Positions 45,045 through 57,304 of a stretch of 64,000 bases of DNA are shown in pieces. Each line of letters starts with the position of its first letter. Position 1 is the first letter of the stretch. The notes beneath the pieces were generated by a model, which had not been told where the DNA came from, did no database searches, and saw only the letters and a program-made list of their open reading frames with translations. A program made the translations under genes and the position numbers. Source of the stretch: Castanea sativa (taxonomy: Eukaryota; Streptophyta; Magnoliopsida; Fagales; Fagaceae); NCBI RefSeq assembly GCF_040712315.1, contig NC_134019.1:35621873-35685872 (forward strand), read 5' to 3'.

Positions 45045-48000
45045 TTCCTAATTGGGTCCCAATTTTCCATGAGCTGGGTTCCTGGTTGCCAAGGAAACCC
45101 TTCTAAGAACGAGGTCCTCGACATTGAAACGCTTGGGCTTTACCATGGCATCATGCTGCCTAGTCATAAGATTCTTGTATCTTGCTATCCTTTGCTCCGC
45201 ATCCATTCTTACCTCGTCAATGAGATCGAGGTCAAGACGAAGTTGTTCCTCATTTTCTCTCTCCTGATACTCCATTACTCGATGGCTAGCCATATGAACT
45301 TCTGCCGGTATGACGGCTTCACTTCCATAGGCTAGCTTGAAGGGGGTTTCTCCTGTCGGAGTTCTTGCAGTCGTCTTATAGGCCCAAAGAACACCTAGTA
45401 ACTCGTCTGGCCATATCCCTTTTGCCCCCTCGAGCCGAGTCTTGATAATTTTCAGTAGGGATTGGTTCACTACTTCTGCTTGTCCATTCACCTGTGGATG
45501 GGAGGGTGAGGAGTAGTGATTCTTGATTCTAAAATGTTCGCAAAAGTCCCTGAAGGGTGCGTTGTCAAACTGACGTCCGTTATATGATACTAGTACTCTG
45601 GGTACTCCGAACCTACATAAAATATTCTTCCAAACAAAATTTTTGACATTTTGCTGAGTGATTTTTGCAAGAGGTTCGCCCTCTACCCACTTGGTAAAGT
45701 AATCAATCCCTACTACTAAAAACCTCATTTGTTTGGTTCCCACGAGGAAAGGACCTAGGATATCTAGTCCCCACTGTGTAAAGGGCCATGGGGCCATCAT
45801 TAGGGTCTGGTACTCTGACGGTTGTCTAGGGACGTTGCCATAACGTTGACACTAGTCACACACCTTGACATAGGCCTTAGCATCTGCCTGCATTGTAGGC
45901 CAATAGTAGCCTGCACGGACGACCTTATGGACAAGCGATCTCACTCCTAAATGATTCCCACATGCTCCTTCATGAACTTCCCTCAAAACATAGTTTGACT
46001 CGTCTAGAGCCAAGCACCTTAGGTAAGGTTGGGAAAAACCTCGCTTATACAGTACTTCGTTTATGAGGACGTATTTGGTTGCCCTGACCCTTAACTTCCT
46101 AGCTTCGTCCTTGTCTTCTGGAAGCCTTCCATCTTTAAGATAGATTACTATTAGACTCATCCAATTTTGTCCCCCTCCTATCTGCTGTATGTCCGGAAGG
46201 TCTATGCTTGGCATATATTGGACTTTGTTGTATTTGTCCGTAACTCCTCCTGCCGAAGCTGCTTTCGCCAAGGCATCTGCTCCATATTTTCCTCCCTGGG
46301 GAGTTGAACCAAACTTACCTCTGAAAACTTTCATGCAAGTCGTTTCACTTTGCAGAGGTATTTCTTCATCCGATCTTCCTTGGCATCACACATTCCATTT
46401 ATTTGGTTGATGACTAGCTGAGAATCTCCTTTGACTATAATCGACTTCGCCCTTTAGGACTTAGCCAATTCCAGTCCTTTGAGTAAAGTTTCGTACTCAG
46501 CCTCGTTGTTGGTGGTTGGGTACTGTAGACAGGCCGCGTACTCTAGCTTATCACCCTCTGGGGACTTGAGTATGACTCCAATCCCTCCTGCATATAGTGT
46601 GGACGATTTGTCTACATTGATAACCCACATTTTAACTCCCTCGTCTTTGTCAAGATCGTCCTGGCTGGGGGTGAACTCTACAATAAAATCTACTAATGCC
46701 TACGCCTTTATCGCACTCTTTGGAAGGTATTTGACTTCAAACTCGCTAAGTTTCACAGCCCACTGTATTAATCGTCCAGTGGCTTCCAACTTGTTCATTG
46801 CTTTCTTTATAGGATGATCTGTTAGGACATTGATAATATGAGCTTGGAAATAATGCCTTAGCTTCCTGGAAGCCGTAACCAAGGCAAAAGCTAGCTTCTC
46901 CATCATCGGGTATCGTCCTTCCGCTCCTCTCATCGCACGGCTTGTGTAATAAACTGGTTTCTGAATTCTCCCTTCTTCTCTGACCAACGCCGAGCTTACT
47001 GCGTGTGGGGACACCGCCAAATACAAATACAGTTCTTCTCCAGGTACAGACGGACTCAGCAACGGCGCTGTCATGAGATATGTCTTCAAGTCTTGGAAGG
47101 CCTTTTGACACTCGTCCGTCCACTTAAATGCATTCCTGAGGACTTTAAAGAATGACAAACACTTGTCAGTCGCTTTTAACACAAACTTGTTAAGGGCGGC
47201 AACTCGTCCAGTAAGAGACTGGACTTCCTTGATATTTTTCAATGGTTCCATATTCAGTATCGCTTGGATTTTGTCCGGATTTGCTTCAATTCCTCTGTGC
47301 GAAACCATGAACCCTAAAAACTTCCTTGACAAAACTCCGAAAGCACACTTGCTTGGATTTAATTTCATGTTATACCACCGAATTGTATCAAAAGTCTTTT
47401 GAAGGTCGCCCAGATGATTTCCCTTGTCCAGGCTCTTTACCAGCATATCATCTACATAAACCTCCACATTTCGCCCGATTTGAGGATGGAACATGTGGTT
47501 AACCAGTCTTTGGTAAGTCGCCCCTGCGTTCTTCAAACTGAAGGGCATTACTTTGTAGCAAAACAACCCTTGGCTTATAATGAATGAGGTCTTTTCTTGA
47601 TCCGCCTCGTCCATCTTTATCTGGTTGTAGCCTGAGAAGGCGTCCATGAAGCTCAGCAACCTGTGACCTGCCGTCGAGTCCACCATTTGGTCAATGCGTG
47701 GTAATGGGTAACTATCCTTGGGGCAAGCTTTGTTTAAGTCAGTAAAGTCCACGCACATCTGCCACTTTTCGTTGGCTTTCTTTACCATGACTACATTCGC
47801 CAACCAATCTGGATAATAAACTTCTCGGATGAACTCCGCAATAATCAACTTCTGGACTTCTTCTTTGATGGCATTGTCTTGCTCAGGAGCAAAAACCCTC
47901 TTCTTCTGATGCACTGGCTTGGAATAGGGACACACGTTCAGGCTGTGAGTAATAACACTTGGATCAATACCAGGCATGTTTTCATGACTCCATGCAAAGA

Positions 48001-48660
48001 CATTGAGGCTTTTCTTCAAAAACTGGACCAAAGCATGCTTTGCCTCTTCTTCCATGCTCGCCCCAATTCTAGTGAACTTCTCAAGCCTGCTCTCGTCCAA
48101 AGGGACGTCTTCTAACACCTCAGTGGGTTTCGCTGCGATCCTTCTCTCATCTATACTCATTGCTTGTACATGCTCGTTCATCGCCAGCATGGCCAAGTAG
48201 CACTCTCTGGCTGCCAACTGATCTCCTTGTACTTGGCCTACCTCGTGCTCGGTCGGGAATTTAATAGACAAATGATAGGTAGAGGTTACCGCCTTCCAAC
48301 TATTCAAGGTTGGCCTTCCAATAATAGCATTATATGATGATGCACAATCAACAACAAGGAAGTTTACCTCTTTGGTTATCTGCTGGGGATACGCTTCAAC
48401 CACCACTGGTAATGTGATGGTGCCCATAGGCTGCACCTTCATTCCTCCAAATCCCACCAGTGGTGAATTCACCGGTCGGAGTTGATCCCATCCTAGCCTC
48501 ATTTGCTAGAAGGCGGGGTAATACAGAATGTCCATCGAACTGGCATTGTCTACCAGCACCCTCCTGGTCATGTAATCAGCAATGAGTAGGGTGATGACTA
48601 TCGCGTCATCGTGTGGGTGGTGAAGTCATCCTGCGTCCTCGTCTGTGAACGTAATGGCCT
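45045..48660 (-). pseudogene. Gypsy pol: protease, reverse transcriptase, two RNase H domains, integrase (broken)
   Basis: The protease site is near 48540 as LVDNASSMDIL, where the usual T-G is N-A. The reverse transcriptase shows WQMCVDFTDLNKACPKDSYPL, LLSFMDAFSGYNQI and the catalytic YVDD in EVYVDDMLVKS. RNase H 1 follows with PVYYTSRAM and LTDHPI. RNase H 2 (about 46690-46340) has WVINVDKSST, NNEAEYE and VKGDSQLV. The integrase has a zinc region (HEGACGNHLG, then C residues) and a core with GLDILGPF and GQAEVVNQSL. Stops lie near 48505, 46698, 46455, 46344, 45848 and 45045, and one frameshift near 46290. In the core the second catalytic aspartate is replaced (SYNGRQFDN instead of SDNG). 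Confidence 0.92.
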
Positions 48661-48778
48661 GCTCATCTGCTTCCCTCGTCCTGGGAGGTTGTCCAGATAG
48701 TTGGACAATCTGCACCACCTTCAGGTATGTCTTATTCGACTTGGATGATTGCGCTGTCGAGGTTCCTCCGATAATTAC

Positions 48779-50157
48779 TCATATCTCTCCTAGTGGGGGT
48801 CGTGATGACTCTTCCACCTTAGCCTTCAGTTTCTCGTCTCTCTGGTCTCGTCCAAGGAAATTCTTCAACTTTCCTTGTCTAATAAGATTTTCTATTTGCT
48901 GTTTCAAATCAAAGCACTTGTTCGTGTCTTGCCCGTGGTCTCTATGAAAGCGGCAATACTTGTTCCTATTGCGCTTGTTAAGATCTCCTTTCATCTTATC
49001 CGGTCACTTCAAGGACGAATCATCCTTGATCTGCATAAGAACCTGCTCTAGTGGCATACTCAGGGGTGTGTATTGTTGATTTCTCGTTGAGGAACTTGCC
49101 TTCTTACCATCCTTGTCTTTTCTCTTGTCTACCCGAGCCTTCTTTGGACGAGGGCCCTGATCTGAGTAACACTGGTGGCTTGCTTCCGAGCGCTCTGCTC
49201 TGTTTCTCTTCTTGGCTATGATAGCATCCTCAGCATTCATGAAATTCTGGGCCGAATAGACGAGTTCGGCCATAGTCTGTAGTTCTTGCTCGTATAGCTT
49301 ATGGATGAACAAGTCAGAATTGACCCCATTATGGAAAGGGGCCAATAACAACTTGTCGTCCATTTCATCCACCGTCAAGGCTTCCCTATTAAACCGGGTA
49401 ATGAAGGACCACAAACTCTCATTTTCCCCTTACTCTATAGTTAGCAAACTAGAAGAGGAACGCTTGTGGCGTTGTCCTCCAATGAAATTATTAACAAATA
49501 ACTTACTTAACTCTTCAAATGATCCCACTGAGTTTAGGGGTATTTTGCTAAACCACACCCGCGCTGGTCCCTTAAGTGTGGTAAGGAAAGCTCTGCACAT
49601 AATCTCGTCCGGGACCCCTTGAAGGTGCATGGTCGTCTTGAAAGTAGCAATGTGGTCACACGGGTCATGATTTCCATCATACAAATCCAAGGAAGGCATT
49701 TTGAATTTTGGAGGTAGGGGTGACTGTTGATGGAAGCTGTGAAAGGGGAGTCCGTTCGGTGAACTAAATCATCCACTGGGTTCGCCCACCTCATGTTCTC
49801 CCTTATCTTATCCATGGCTTTTCTCATCTGGTCCATCTCCCTTTCCAAGTGTGGCACTCTTCTTGAAGCAGTACCCCTTGTCTGATTTTCAGACTCAACA
49901 TTTTCTCCTCGACCTTCCTAACTCTGGGCTCGTCCTTCCGCGTGCTCATTATGGCGCTGCCTCCTTAGATTGATCTCCTTGTTCAACTCCTGATTCTGAC
50001 GGGTCAATTCCACCATAGCAGCAACCATGGACTGTATATGTTGAACAAAAGGCGGTTGCATGACAGGCGCTGATTGACGATCGAGGAGGGGATTACTTGA
50101 AGCATCCCTACTCTCTTGGTGGCCTGGGCTGGTAGCCCTTGATCTTATTCGAACCAT
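48779..50157 (-). pseudogene. Gypsy gag polyprotein (broken)
   Basis: It starts at 50157 (MVRIRSRATSPGHQES). The coiled-coil-like N-terminus has VQHIQSMVAAMVELTRQNQEL. The retrotransposon gag domain (49699-49004) follows with LYDGNHDPCDHIATFK, ALTTLKG-like FLTTLKGPARVWF and SFEELSKLFV. A CX2HxxxGHx4C-like region comes last: YCRFHRDHGQDTNKCFDLK. Stops are near 49918, 49430 and 49004-48995, and there is a frame change near 49720. Confidence 0.88.
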
Positions 50158-50243
50158 TCAGCCTTTTGTCTGGGAAAGGCTAATCGTTAAAAACAAAACT
50201 CGAACGAAAAGAAAACTCCATGTTTCCCACAGACGGTCTCAAC

Positions 50244-50920
50244 TGATGATGCGAAGAAAATCAATAGGCTGGATGCTTCGGACTTGAAAGGACTACTTGC
50301 TTTCTTGATGGCTTGAAAAAGAAAGAAAAGAAATCAAAGGTGACCGGGGTCGCCGGCCAAGAACCCTCCGATGGCAAAGTTAGTTTTCTTTCTATATTTT
50401 TGGAGTTCCAACTTTTTGGAAAAAGTAAAATCATACCTTTGTTTTGTCTGAATGAACGTTTATATAGTGTCCTAAGAACAATTATCAAACTTGTAACCTC
50501 TCTTGGATTTGAGGAGGTGTGAGGGTTCAGAGATAACTTCCACAACTACTTGGGAGTTACATATTTCTCACCTAATTGTTGTTTGAAGTTATGCGTGTAA
50601 TAAGGAGTTATTCTACACGCTCAGGAATTTTCCTAAGTGTCCAGGGTTCGTCCAAGGGTCCTCGTCCTGAGGGCTTCCAGCCAAGCATACCTCACATCTT
50701 GGGGAGGTCCTTCCTTTATGGACGACCCTTTCCATGGACGAGGTTCACGACAACCCGAGACGACATGGCGGGGTTCTTGTGAAACTTGACCACACAAAAC
50801 CTCATCCAAACTTCTCCCTGTATGGACGACCTTCATGGATGAGGTTCTGACAGCCTTCGATTGTTTGGTCTTGCCCTGGACGACCTCCATGGATGATTAT
50901 TTGGAATTTATCCCCCATCA
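50244..50920 (-). repeat. 5' LTR of the Tat-type Gypsy element
   Basis: 677 bp, equal in length to the 3' LTR, ending in CCCCCATCA followed by TATAT. Just inside it on the minus strand is GTTGAGACCGTCTGTGGG; I cannot match this confidently to a primer tRNA. Confidence 0.93.
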
Positions 50921-50925
50921 TATAT

Positions 50926-52644
50926 CATTTCATTAATGCAAACAATAATGCATTTTGCAAAAGGATATCCCATTGTGCAAAATCAAAACATTGATTCCAA
51001 TATGCAAAAAGACATCCCACAATATTCCACAATATTCCACTATCAGAAGATTCAAAGCATCAAAGACACACTTATAATATTTTAAATACCAAGTTATGTA
51101 TATTATTCATTTTTTTCTTTTTTCGCCCGGTTAAGTATATTGAAATTACTCTACCTCTTTCAGTCAAAAAAAAAAAAAAAGTATATTGAAAATGCTAAGA
51201 CGTTTTTCTTTCTTTCTTTTTTTTTTTTTATAGGAAAAAAGAAAAAACCATCTTTACTAAGTGGAAGTCTACTGCTAAAACTTTTTTTTTTTAATCTCAA
51301 AAAAATTGTTACTAATCTCAGGAGTGCTCATTATGGCGCAAATGGAAATATGGATCGCTATTAAGTGTTGATAATCTCTTCGGCTGCTCATAAAGGCCCA
51401 AAATACAGACAAATTGTTTGTGCACACACAATTTTGAAATAGATTGGGCCTTGGTTCAAATTTCAACTGATTGCTGGCTTTTGCCTGTGGGCCTTTACCA
51501 CTACAATTTTGGTCTGGTGCGATTTCGATCATCACTTCAGAATAAGAAGTTGGGTTTGTGTTTCTTGGACTTCAAAGTCATAAAAGCGTGCACATATATA
51601 CACTTAAAGGCCTATTCCGTTGATAAGATTTTTTTTTGTTGTTGAATATTTAAGATTTTAGTAAGTTTAAATTTCCTAATTGTTTCTGAAAAATTAGATA
51701 TTAGTGTTTGGTAAGAAACTAGTTTTAGAAATCCTGAAAGTTTTTTTTATTTTTAAAATGAATTCCTGAGAGCTTAATACAAATTTAACGGGGAAAACAA
51801 GTTAAACAACTCACAGAGCCATTATGTTAGGTGAGACATGATAAGAAATGTTAAATAGTTTTAGGCCTAAATGGTTACAAGTAGAAAGTAAAGTTAACGA
51901 TGCTACAAATTTCACTATATAAGTCATACAAATTAATTTATATATATATATAATAAAATTTTAATCTATGACATTAGCTACATGATGATTGCTCCTTATC
52001 ATCAAGTCAAGACATCAATCCGATTTTGTATAACCGGGTTTTGAAGTTTGAACCCCTAAATCTCTTATTTGAGAACAAAATACCTACTAATTGAGTTAAC
52101 TTGAAACCAATGCTAATGTGTCAACTTTTAAACTTATAACCCAAAAAAAAACTAAGAAATTTATTTTTATGCTATTATTGTAGAACCATCTTAGCAACCA
52201 AAAACAAAAAAGATTTGGACCAATCATATTCATTAACAGGCCAATTTGTGAACTTTTCTAGTAAAATTGATAATGAATTTAGCATTTTTGTCAAGTGGAA
52301 GGCACGAGAGATTAGAATTCCTTAACTTTTGTTAATTTCGACAACCTAAATACATAATATTTAAAAGCTCACTTTAATTCATCTATTTATTTTAATGTTT
52401 TTTTAAACTTTTTTTTTTTAGAATTACAAATAGTACTAAATTATGCTTTTTTAAAACTAATTAGGATTTAGACTCACCATCCTTTTGGATAAAACAGCTC
52501 AACACCAAAAAAATCCTTATTAAATTAAGTTTGATATTTTATAAATAATTATAACTAAATTAGATATGTTCCCTTTTATTTATTAATAAATTATCTAATT
52601 AGAAATTTTATTTACTAAGTCTTGTTAATTAAATATGTATCATG
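50926..52644. other. AT-rich spacer
   Basis: No gene is supported. Long A- and T-runs lie at 51168-51181, 51218-51231 and 51283-51293. The open frames at 51275-51645 are unrecognised and overlap on both strands, so I treat them as chance. Confidence 0.45.
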
Positions 52645-52799
52645 TTCAAACTATTTTACAAATTACTGATATAGTGAGTAGTTATTGGTAAGTAAAAAAC
52701 GATGTTAGTAGTGGGCTTAAATAAAAATCAATAAAAATTTGTCATATTAATAATTTGTAAAAATATTGTAAAATAGTATGTGGTTGTAGCATTGCTCAA
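52645..52799. mobile_element. Decayed copy of the AATGCTAGAGATAC MITE family
   Basis: The left part CAAACTATTTTACAAAT and the right part TTGTAAAATAGTATGTGG pair as inverted repeats, and the interior matches 14569-14758 (TTATTGGTAAGT, AATAAAAA-TTGTCATAT). The left terminus has lost its conserved first bases and no duplication is visible. Confidence 0.55.
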
Positions 52800-52959
52800 A
52801 ATTTTTTTGTTGGACTTTCATGCATGTGCATGACACAAATTAGAAATTGGTTTATAATATATTCTTGACACATTATATTTTATTTAAATTGAAGAATATA
52901 TAGTTTCATATACAAATACAATCCTAATAAGTGCTTCATAATAAAATATTTAGTTCCAT

Positions 52960-53150
52960 GAATAATGCTAGAGATACAAACTATTTTACAAAAAAATTTA
53001 CAAATTTTTTTACAAATTGCTGATGTGGTGAATGATTATTGGTAATGAAAAAGTGATATTAATGGTGGACTTAGATGAAAACCAATAAAAAGTTGGCCAT
53101 ATCAAAATTTTGTAAAAATTTTGTAAAATAGTTTGTATCTGTAAAATAGT
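52960..53150. mobile_element. Mutator-like MITE, AATGCTAGAGATAC family
   Basis: This is a 191-bp element beginning GAATAATGCTAGAGATAC. Identical 9-bp duplications TAGTTCCAT lie at 52951-52959 and 53151-53159. The inner inverted words are ACAAACTATTTTACAAA and TTTTGTAAAATAGTTTGT. Confidence 0.8.
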
Positions 53151-53159
53151 TAGTTCCAT

Positions 53160-53920
53160 ATGCAAATATAATAATTATAAATAGCTATTATAAATAACTT
53201 AAGTATCAAATTCCATATTTACGCACACAATATAATAAAGATAATAAATATTACTATGTTTAAATTTCCTGTGCATTGTATAGATTATAGACTATTCTAT
53301 ATTAAAATATAGAATAAATATAAATTATATTTTATATTTAAATATAGAATAAATTTAAAATTTATTTTATATTTAAACTCTCCATTAAAATCATACCAAA
53401 TTATATTTTTCTTTAATAAAATATATATTTACATACATAAAATTGTAATAAATGTTTCTTAATAAATACCATATATATTTATATATTTATTAGTTTCATG
53501 TAAAAACATAAATTATAATATATACCTATTTATAACTACTGTCATTATCAAATCTCATATTTAATATGTATAAGAATACATCAAATAAATTCTTATTAAT
53601 AACTATCATAATCATCAAAATTTTAATTTATAAACAAAATAAGAGGGAGAGAAAATCATTTTTTTAGACAAAATCATATTAAATGAACTTTCATGTGTAT
53701 AATTACAGCACATGGGTAGCTGTAACTTACTTAAAATAAAAACTGTTTAAAAAATGTGTGTATATATAATCATTTATCCTTGTATATATTTTTTTATTGA
53801 ATTTAGATATTTTACATATTTTTGTTAATGGAAGATTCTATTTTATATTAAAACATTCTATTTGAATATTGCCGCATCATATGTCATGCAATCATCTGCA
53901 TATATATGCTAAGGTCATAT
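53160..53920. other. Very AT-rich spacer
   Basis: No gene is seen. TATAGAATAAAT-type words are repeated near 53305-53365. Confidence 0.5.
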
Positions 53921-54097
53921 TTACACTACAACAAATTTGACTTTTTCCAAGGGTCAAAACCCTTGAAAAAAATATTTAAAAACCTTGAGAAATATTATTT
54001 TAAGAGTTCTATTGACCCTTGATAACCTTTGAAACTTATACCGTCGAAAAAGAAATTTTGAAGGCCTTCATGGCCCTCAAAATATGTGCTCTAATCT

Positions 54098-54206
54098 TTT
54101 TTGAGGGTCAAGAGACCCTTAAATAACCTTTTACCAAGGTTTAAAAAATTTACATTACAACCCTTGATAAATAAGGTTATTTAAAAGGGTCTCTTGACCC
54201 TCAAAA
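54098..54206. repeat. Subterminal inverted repeat of the CACTA element
   Basis: TTTTGAGGGTCAAGAGACCC at the left is mirrored by GGGTCTCTTGACCCTCAAAA at the right, with AAATAACCTT and AAGGTTATTT inside. It could form a stem of about 45 bp. CACTA transposases are known to bind repeated subterminal motifs. Confidence 0.75.
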
Positions 54207-55117
54207 TAAGATTTTATTTTATTTATAAAAAAAAAACCACAATCATGCATAAAATATATACACACACACACAAAAATTTACAATTGTTGAGATGATATGC
54301 TATGATATTGATGTATAGCAAAAGTGATATTAATGGTCTCAAAAATGATAAGTCTATTATTGTTTAAGAGAAAAGATATCAATAACCACACTGTACAAAG
54401 ACCAAATCTGTCCAAGAGTTAAAAGTTTTGATACATTTTATTCTTCATCATCATCTCCAAAGCAAGAAGTTATTACCTAGTGCAATTGAACATTTCAGCC
54501 ATTATGGGTGCCCTCAAGTTTCTGAAAAAGAGAGAATGATACAGATTATGAAATTGAAACATGTAAGGAACACCAGAAGAAACACATGAAGAATAACCTA
54601 AAAGCAAGAACAGACTTCAGTGGAACCAAAACTAGTGAGATACCAAATCATCCAATAAATAAGCTTACACCTATATAAACTAATAAAGGGCCACAACATA
54701 GATCTTAAAACAAGCATAGTAATCATGGCATCCTATACTAGAGACACCCTTTCCTACTCCAAACCACAGTTGTAGTAACATTACAGTTTTGAAAGGCATT
54801 CGGTAATTTCGGTTTGCAGAAAAAAATACTATTGAGATCAATCATGCAACAATAGTACTTGTGTAAAATTGACCAAATTTTAATATATTTAATAAATTGC
54901 CAAGTTCTATGATTTTAACAGTCTTTATAGGGACCATTAATGACATGTGGTCTTAAATTTATCTAGGCAACTACAAAGTGTTCCAACCTTTCAGATGATG
55001 ATTTAGCTTTATGCTGTAAAATAAAAGAATTTCATGTTGGAAGAAAAATTATTGCAATAAGTATTAATCACATGTGGAATTATCATAAATTCCTTAAATT
55101 ATGGGTTAAATGCCAAC

Positions 55118-55903
55118 CTTTGAAGCATCTGCATGATGCCAACTGATGCTGCTATCTACAATTTTTGGTAGGCGGTCAGCTGTCTTCTCAAAAGATAACT
55201 TTGATTTCTTATTAATCTCAATGCATTTGACAGACCTGAAAAACAATAATAACAATGAGTTAGAAATTTTGAAAATAAAGAGTAAGACTCTAGGCCCCAG
55301 CACATTTATAATTATCTCGGTTCTTGCCTGCATTTTCTAGTAGCTGTTAATGATAATCCAATTACACCAGCTCCTGCATACAAATCAGCAACAGATGCAC
55401 CAAAAGGAACATACTTTTGTAACTTCCGGAGCAAGATATCAAAAGCCTGAAAATAATTAGCATTGGACTGAATATTATTATTACTTGTGTCAACATAAGA
55501 TAAAATTATGCATGTCTTGCTATCAAGTTCTAGTTATCTAAAAGAAAAAACTGAAAATAAACCTAAATGATACAACAAAACATAAAAGGAAAAAAACTTG
55601 GGCATCCCAAACAAAAAGGCAGGATCTAAATCCCAATACTCATGTTATTTATGCCTTCAGCCCATAAATCCTATCTTTTCAAGGAATTGATGATCCACGT
55701 CCATTGCTGTCCAATATTTGATCTAAAAGAAAGAATATACATGCACAATTAAATAAGAAGAGGGGTTTGCTTGATTAGAAAGTCCATCTACCCGTGTGTT
55801 TGCTTGGCCAAAACTAGATGGAGCCAAGGCAATATCAATTCCTCCAACATGTTCCCAAAAGTCTCTCTCCTTAAAGATGTCTCCATCTAGTCCCAAAAAT
55901 TAT
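55118..55903 (-). pseudogene. Captured fragment: RNA (uracil-5-)methyltransferase (TrmA/RumA-like), three exons
   Basis: The inferred exons are about 55903-55792, 55446-55328 and 55235-55118. They read in order DGDIFKERDFWEHVGG..APSSFGQANTR, then AFDILLRKLQKYVPFGASV, ADLYAGAGVIGLSLTATRKC, then RSVKCIEINKKSKLSFEK and SSISWHHADASK. DLYAGAGVIGLS is the S-adenosylmethionine-binding motif I of this class. Phases are kept across exon borders (CGG|GTAGAT, TTTCAG|GCT, TGCAG|GCAAG, TTTCAG|GTCTG, AAG|GTTGG). The second exon ends at a GC rather than a GT donor. The upstream and downstream parts of the gene are absent, so this is a fragment, not a gene. Confidence 0.82.
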
Positions 55904-57172
55904 CTGCATCATCAGTTAAACATTCTTAGTTCCACAAATTTCAATCTTTTGAATAAATACAAAAATTTGTAAACTATCCTAACATATGGCACAGTAGATA
56001 TATACATGAGAGAATACAGTAAGTCTTGCAGTTAAGAAAGCAGATCTTAAATTGAGATGACCTGCATCATAATTGTGAAGGAAATATTAACCATTGTAAG
56101 AGTATACCCAGGAAGTGAACTATTCATTTCCCTATTTATTTCAATCATCTCCTCAACATATTATCCTTTCCGTAGGCTTTCAAAACCCAACATTAACAGC
56201 CAGTGTCAAAAGAACATTAACAGTCAAGCCAATCATAGTGGATTTGGCTTAGGATTATTTTATTGTTGAGTGGTTTTGGGCTGGCTGTTGTGTTGTGTTC
56301 TGTTCATATTATAGTGTGCGTGCACAAGCTAGTTGGACTTTCAACTCTGTCCAAATCCAAATACTAGTGCTACCACATTTTTGGCGTGTTTTCATCAGAG
56401 ATAATGGTTGATAATAAATTCTATTAGCATTCCAACTCATAACTGAAGGAAAACTGCTTCTTTGATTAAAATTTGAATATTAGTCTATGTTTTGGATAGT
56501 TGGGTTGGTTTCTCATGAAGTATGCCAGCTTTGTGCCTTCTTTAGCCAATTCATGAAGATGAAACACCATCTATCAAATCAACCCCATAAAGTCCTTTCT
56601 ATCATATGATTTTTTCTAGTTGACATAACTAGAACTTAGGGAGAAGGGTAGAATAGAAAAAGCCTTTTAGTAAATAAAAAAAGGGAGACTACAAGTCAGA
56701 ACAGAAAACAAATCTGTTGAAAGAAATAAAAGACAAAGCATAACAGAGTTGATACTTTTTTACATTAGCCTAGAATGAATCTAGGGGGATTAGAATGTGA
56801 CAAGACTAAAGTAGAGAATGTAAAGGTACTTGCAAGTACTGAGAAAGCAAGCATAAAGAGTTAATGCCAATGAAGAGTAGGAAGTCAAGTAATTTATAAA
56901 ATATAAAAATCATATGGTACAAAAGGCAATACATAACTATAAAATGCAGGTTTTTCCCCTCCTCATCTCAAATTTAAAAAACAATGAGAAACAGCAATAA
57001 TGTGTAAGCATAGATAGCTCCACAAACATACAAATATCGATCAGCTTTACAATAACACCTGGGGACAAAATGTGGATCTGGATGAAAGAGACTGCTGCAA
57101 GAAAACTTTGCATAGATAACACAATACATAGCTACAAAACTAGCTTAACTTTGCTTTTTGCAAATGGCTTAC
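55904..57172. other. CACTA interior between captured fragments
   Basis: I recognise no exon here. It may be intron or flanking DNA carried along with the captured genes; comparison with the donor loci would tell. Confidence 0.4.
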
Positions 57173-57304
57173 CTTGGCATAGTAGTCCTTCCAAACTTTG
57201 TGAGCAATCCGATGACCTCCCAAATCAAATGCTTTGAACTTAATTTTCCCAATACTCAACTCCTCAGATGTAGGCTATTGTGTCAGCTGTTGCTATACTA
57301 ATCT
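57173..57304 (-). pseudogene. SAR1: Captured exon of a SAR1 small GTPase
   Basis: 44 codons between acceptor TTTTCAG|AGA and donor AAG|GTAAGC. It reads [18 protein letters not shown], then [18 protein letters not shown] and KDYYAK. The DLGGH segment is the switch II (G3) motif, and [11 protein letters not shown] is characteristic of SAR1, the COPII coat GTPase; the usual form there is DLGGHQIARRVW. Two in-frame stops (codons 4 and 10) show it has decayed. No other SAR1 exon is visible nearby. Confidence 0.85.

Larger units (their letters stand above)
40577..50920 (-). mobile_element. Tat-type Ty3/Gypsy LTR retrotransposon, 10.3 kb, with antisense ORF
   Basis: Two 677-bp LTRs (40577-41253 and 50244-50920) are flanked by identical 5-bp TATAT (40572-40576 and 50921-50925). 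The minus-strand order is 5' LTR, gag, protease, reverse transcriptase, RNase H, a second RNase H, integrase, a non-coding stretch, the antisense ORF on the plus strand, PPT, 3' LTR. Dual RNase H and an antisense ORF between integrase and 3' LTR are features known from the Tat lineage. By eye the LTRs differ by about 4-5% over their first 200 bases, so it is younger than the deleted Copia at 14946. Confidence 0.94.
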
